A stretch of 7,231 bases of DNA from Spirochaetes bacterium ADurb.Bin110 (GTDB lineage: Bacteria > Spirochaetota > Spirochaetia > Treponematales > Rectinemataceae), in the NCBI GenBank assembly GCA_002070755.1, contig MWDY01000139.1, positions 1 through 7,231 on the forward strand. The letters run 5' to 3'. The position numbers were made by a program, and so were the translations under genes. Below the pieces are notes generated by a model. It did no database searches. It saw only the letters and a list, made by a program, of their open reading frames with translations, and was not told the DNA's origin. Below, piece by piece: positions 5,964 through 7,231 of the stretch (positions are counted from its first letter, which is position 1; the number at the start of each line of letters is the position of its first letter).

Positions 5964-6852
5964 TCATCAAGTTTGTGAAAAATTCGAGGTCTCGAGTCGC
6001 CAGGCTAAGCGCGATATCGAATATCTGCGCAATAGGCTCGATGCACCGATAGTCTGGTCGCGTCGTAGGATGCGATATGAATACTCTGAGCCGTGGAATA
6101 GCCTAAAGTTTGCAGATGAGACATCGTTCTTTGCACTTGCCTTTCTGAAAGCAATCCTTAACCGATATGCCTATGTTCCTGTAGTATCCGAGGAAACGAT
6201 GAAGTTGCTTGAGGAGAAAATCGCCGGGCGCTATGGAGCAATCTCCAACAGAGTCCGCTACGAGCTTCCAGACATGGAAATCATCGATGGCGAGGTCGCG
6301 TACACGATGTGCCAGGCTCTCTTAGACAATAGCCTACTCGAAATCTCCTATACTGACGCGAAAGGCGAATGGAGTGTGCGGCGAATTGTACCGCTACGAC
6401 TCGTCAATTATGCGGGCAAATGGTACTGCATCGCTTTTGATGAAAAAACTATGCAGATGAGAACTTTCTCAATATCGCGCATAGCAGATGTACGGCCTGC
6501 AGGCCTTCCAAACTATGTGCTTCCGGAGAGCGATGCAATCGAACGCTATCTTTCGTCATCATATGGCATTTTCAAAGGCGACGTGCTTGGCACAGCAACC
6601 CTGCGCTTCTTTGGGGGTGCAGCTCGCGCGGTGAAAATCCAACAATGGCACAAGGATCAACAGATTACCCTCGTGACAGGTGTCGGCGACCCCGATGCCA
6701 TCGACCTCTCCATCCCTGTGCACGACTGGACCGAAATTCTTGGCCGCGCTCTTCGCTGCGGTTCAAACTGCGAAGTGCTCGGACCGCCAGAATTCCGCAA
6801 GCTGTGGGAAGAAGAGATAAAGAGAATGGTGGAGAGAGCAAGGGAAAAATGA
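5899..6852 (+). CDS. WYL-domain transcriptional regulator (HTH-WYL-WCX)
   Basis: 317 residues from the chosen ATG, which has GGAGG 5 nt upstream and begins right at the conserved MSQTERIFYIDRII. A TTG at 5842 would add 19 residues unlike the family. Residues about 4-48 are a DeoR/HTH_11-type helix-turn-helix (HGGVSTHQVCEKFEVSSRQA, then KRDIEYLR). The WYL domain covers about 133-200: SVRRIVPLRLVNYAGKWYCI carries the motif as Trp175-Tyr176-Cys177, with Arg162, Pro165 and a distal RTFSISRI (188-195). A WCX extension fills about 225-310. WYL domains sense ligands, often nucleic acids or nucleotides, and several control defence loci including CRISPR-Cas in other bacteria. The gene stands next to cas9 on the same strand, with the putative tracrRNA convergent to its 3' end, so a link to that locus is plausible but not shown. 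Confidence 0.9.
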   Translation: MSQTERIFYIDRIIREHGGVSTHQVCEKFEVSSRQAKRDIEYLRNRLDAPIVWSRRRMRYEYSEPWNSLKFADETSFFALAFLKAILNRYAYVPVVSEETMKLLEEKIAGRYGAISNRVRYELPDMEIIDGEVAYTMCQALLDNSLLEISYTDAKGEWSVRRIVPLRLVNYAGKWYCIAFDEKTMQMRTFSISRIADVRPAGLPNYVLPESDAIERYLSSSYGIFKGDVLGTATLRFFGGAARAVKIQQWHKDQQITLVTGVGDPDAIDLSIPVHDWTEILGRALRCGSNCEVLGPPEFRKLWEEEIKRMVERAREK

Positions 6853-6870
6853 AGAATCTAAGGAATAATT

Positions 6871-6903
6871 AAAAAAAGAGGCTGTCCCGTAGGAGCAGCC
6901 TTC
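6871..6903 (-). terminator. Rho-independent terminator at the 3' end of the putative tracrRNA
   Basis: On the minus strand GGCTG (6900-6896) pairs with CAGCC (6884-6880); inside it TCC (6894-6892) pairs with GGA (6887-6885) around a TACG loop, with one bulged C. Seven T (6877-6871) follow after TC. Read on the plus strand the stem is followed only by TTCTTCATTT, so it could serve the WYL gene weakly in that direction. Confidence 0.8.
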
Positions 6904-6962
6904 TTCATTTGGTGGCTTCAAGAGCCGTGTTAGCGGGTAAAGATTCCATTTCTTGGTAAGCT
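6871..6962 (-). ncRNA. Putative tracrRNA of the adjoining type II CRISPR-Cas locus
   Basis: A strong promoter (6969-6998) and a strong intrinsic terminator bracket about 92 nt with no reading frame of note, immediately outside cas9 and divergent from it. The expected RNA starts at the A at 6962. Its 5' third (6962-6933) is unstructured and would be the anti-repeat; on the plus strand it contains GGTAAAGATTCC and CATTTCTTGGTAAGC. Next comes a short nexus-like hairpin, GGCT (6926-6923) with AGCC (6917-6914) over CTTGA, then an A-rich linker and the terminator hairpin. Size, order of parts and location match tracrRNAs. Proof needs the CRISPR repeat, which is outside the window. An unrelated small RNA is the alternative. 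Confidence 0.62.
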
Positions 6963-6968
6963 AAATAT

Positions 6969-6998
6969 ATGATAGGATATTAATGGATGAGTTGTCAA
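6969..6998 (-). promoter_or_regulatory. Promoter of the putative tracrRNA
   Basis: On the minus strand a perfect TTGACA (6998-6993) is followed after 18 bp by TATCAT (6974-6969, 5 of 6 consensus). It is the best promoter match in the window. It points away from cas9 and predicts a start near 6962. Confidence 0.7.
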
Positions 6999-7027
6999 GC
7001 ATAAAATTTTCTAAATTGGAGGGATTT

Positions 7028-7231
7028 ATGCTTAGGTTTGCTTTCGACATGGGCACGAATTCAATCGGGTGGGCTGTTGTAGATGCTAATCAGAATGATT
7101 CAGAAGTAAAAATACTAGATATGGGTGTAAGAATTTTTAGCGATGGTAGACAACCAGGTAGAAAAGGAGAACCAGGAGACCCTTTAAATCAGACAAGGCG
7201 TATGAAGAGAGCTCAGCGTCGTCAGCTTGAG
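7028..7231 (+). CDS. cas9: Cas9 endonuclease, N-terminal 68 codons (runs off right edge)
   Basis: The RNA-guided DNA endonuclease of type II CRISPR-Cas. The visible part holds the RuvC-I motif FAFDMGTNSIGWAVVD (4-19) with catalytic Asp7, then LDMGVRIFSDGR (30-41), and the start of the Arg-rich bridge helix TRRMKRAQRRQLE (56-68). The GVRIF-x-DGR block before the bridge helix is like that of type II-C proteins, but subtype cannot be settled from 68 residues. The start is supported by GGAGG 5 nt before the ATG. Six of nine Arg codons are AGA or AGG, unlike the CGC/CGA-rich genes to the left, and the fragment is about 43% GC, which fits acquisition by transfer. HNH, REC and PAM-interacting parts are beyond the window. 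No clear cas9 promoter was found in the 65 bp between the tracrRNA start and the gene. Confidence 0.93.
   Translation, partial: MLRFAFDMGTNSIGWAVVDANQNDSEVKILDMGVRIFSDGRQPGRKGEPGDPLNQTRRMKRAQRRQLE

Noticed and set aside
6878..6910. The hairpin after the WYL gene taken only as that gene's terminator
   Set aside because: On the plus strand the T tract is broken (TTCTTCATTT), whereas the minus strand has seven T, so it primarily ends the minus-strand RNA.
6944..6973. Plus-strand TATGAT (6968-6973) as a cas9 promoter
   Set aside because: No acceptable -35 at 16-18 bp, and it overlaps the much stronger minus-strand promoter.

Overview
The window looks like bacterial chromosome of moderate GC with an accessory edge. 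The organism cannot be named from the sequence alone. A double-membrane bacterium is suggested by two exported hydrolases and by the apparent C-terminal relic of an outer-membrane beta-barrel. The set of a cytidylate-kinase-like protein, a WYL regulator and a C45 hydrolase would fit a spirochaete, but that is a weak guess from family memory.

Left part (1-2600, minus strand): two exported enzymes, probably one transcription unit. An Ntn-hydrolase of the C45/acyltransferase type comes first. It is followed after 63 bp by an S41 (C-terminal-processing-type) protease with a PDZ domain, which is cut by the window edge. A candidate extended -10 promoter and a leader with three 12-bp repeats, each carrying a Shine-Dalgarno-like core, precede the pair.

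Middle gap (2498-3282): about 785 bp without an intact gene. It holds a probable C-terminal relic of a beta-barrel protein (plus strand), the last 24 codons of a VapC-like PIN toxin (minus strand), several palindromes, and five tandem copies of a 10-bp unit ending next to the stop codon of the following gene. It reads as a decayed, recombination-prone stretch.

Central block (3283-5689, minus strand): a cytidylate-kinase-like P-loop protein with a GTG start and a good promoter, then an AlbA_2 / GHKL-ATPase-like / winged-helix regulator. They are 46 bp apart and probably cotranscribed.

Right part (5842-7231): a divergent plus-strand WYL regulator (HTH, WYL, WCX), then the first 68 codons of a Cas9 (RuvC-I motif and start of the bridge helix, type II-C-like). 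Between them, on the minus strand, lies the most interesting element: a consensus-like promoter (TTGACA, 18 bp, TATCAT) feeding a region of about 92 nt that contains a small internal hairpin and ends in a strong Rho-independent terminator with seven T. Its position, size and structure fit a tracrRNA transcribed away from cas9. The window therefore shows the leading edge of a type II CRISPR-Cas locus with a WYL regulator immediately outside it, convergent with the putative tracrRNA. No CRISPR array is inside the window.
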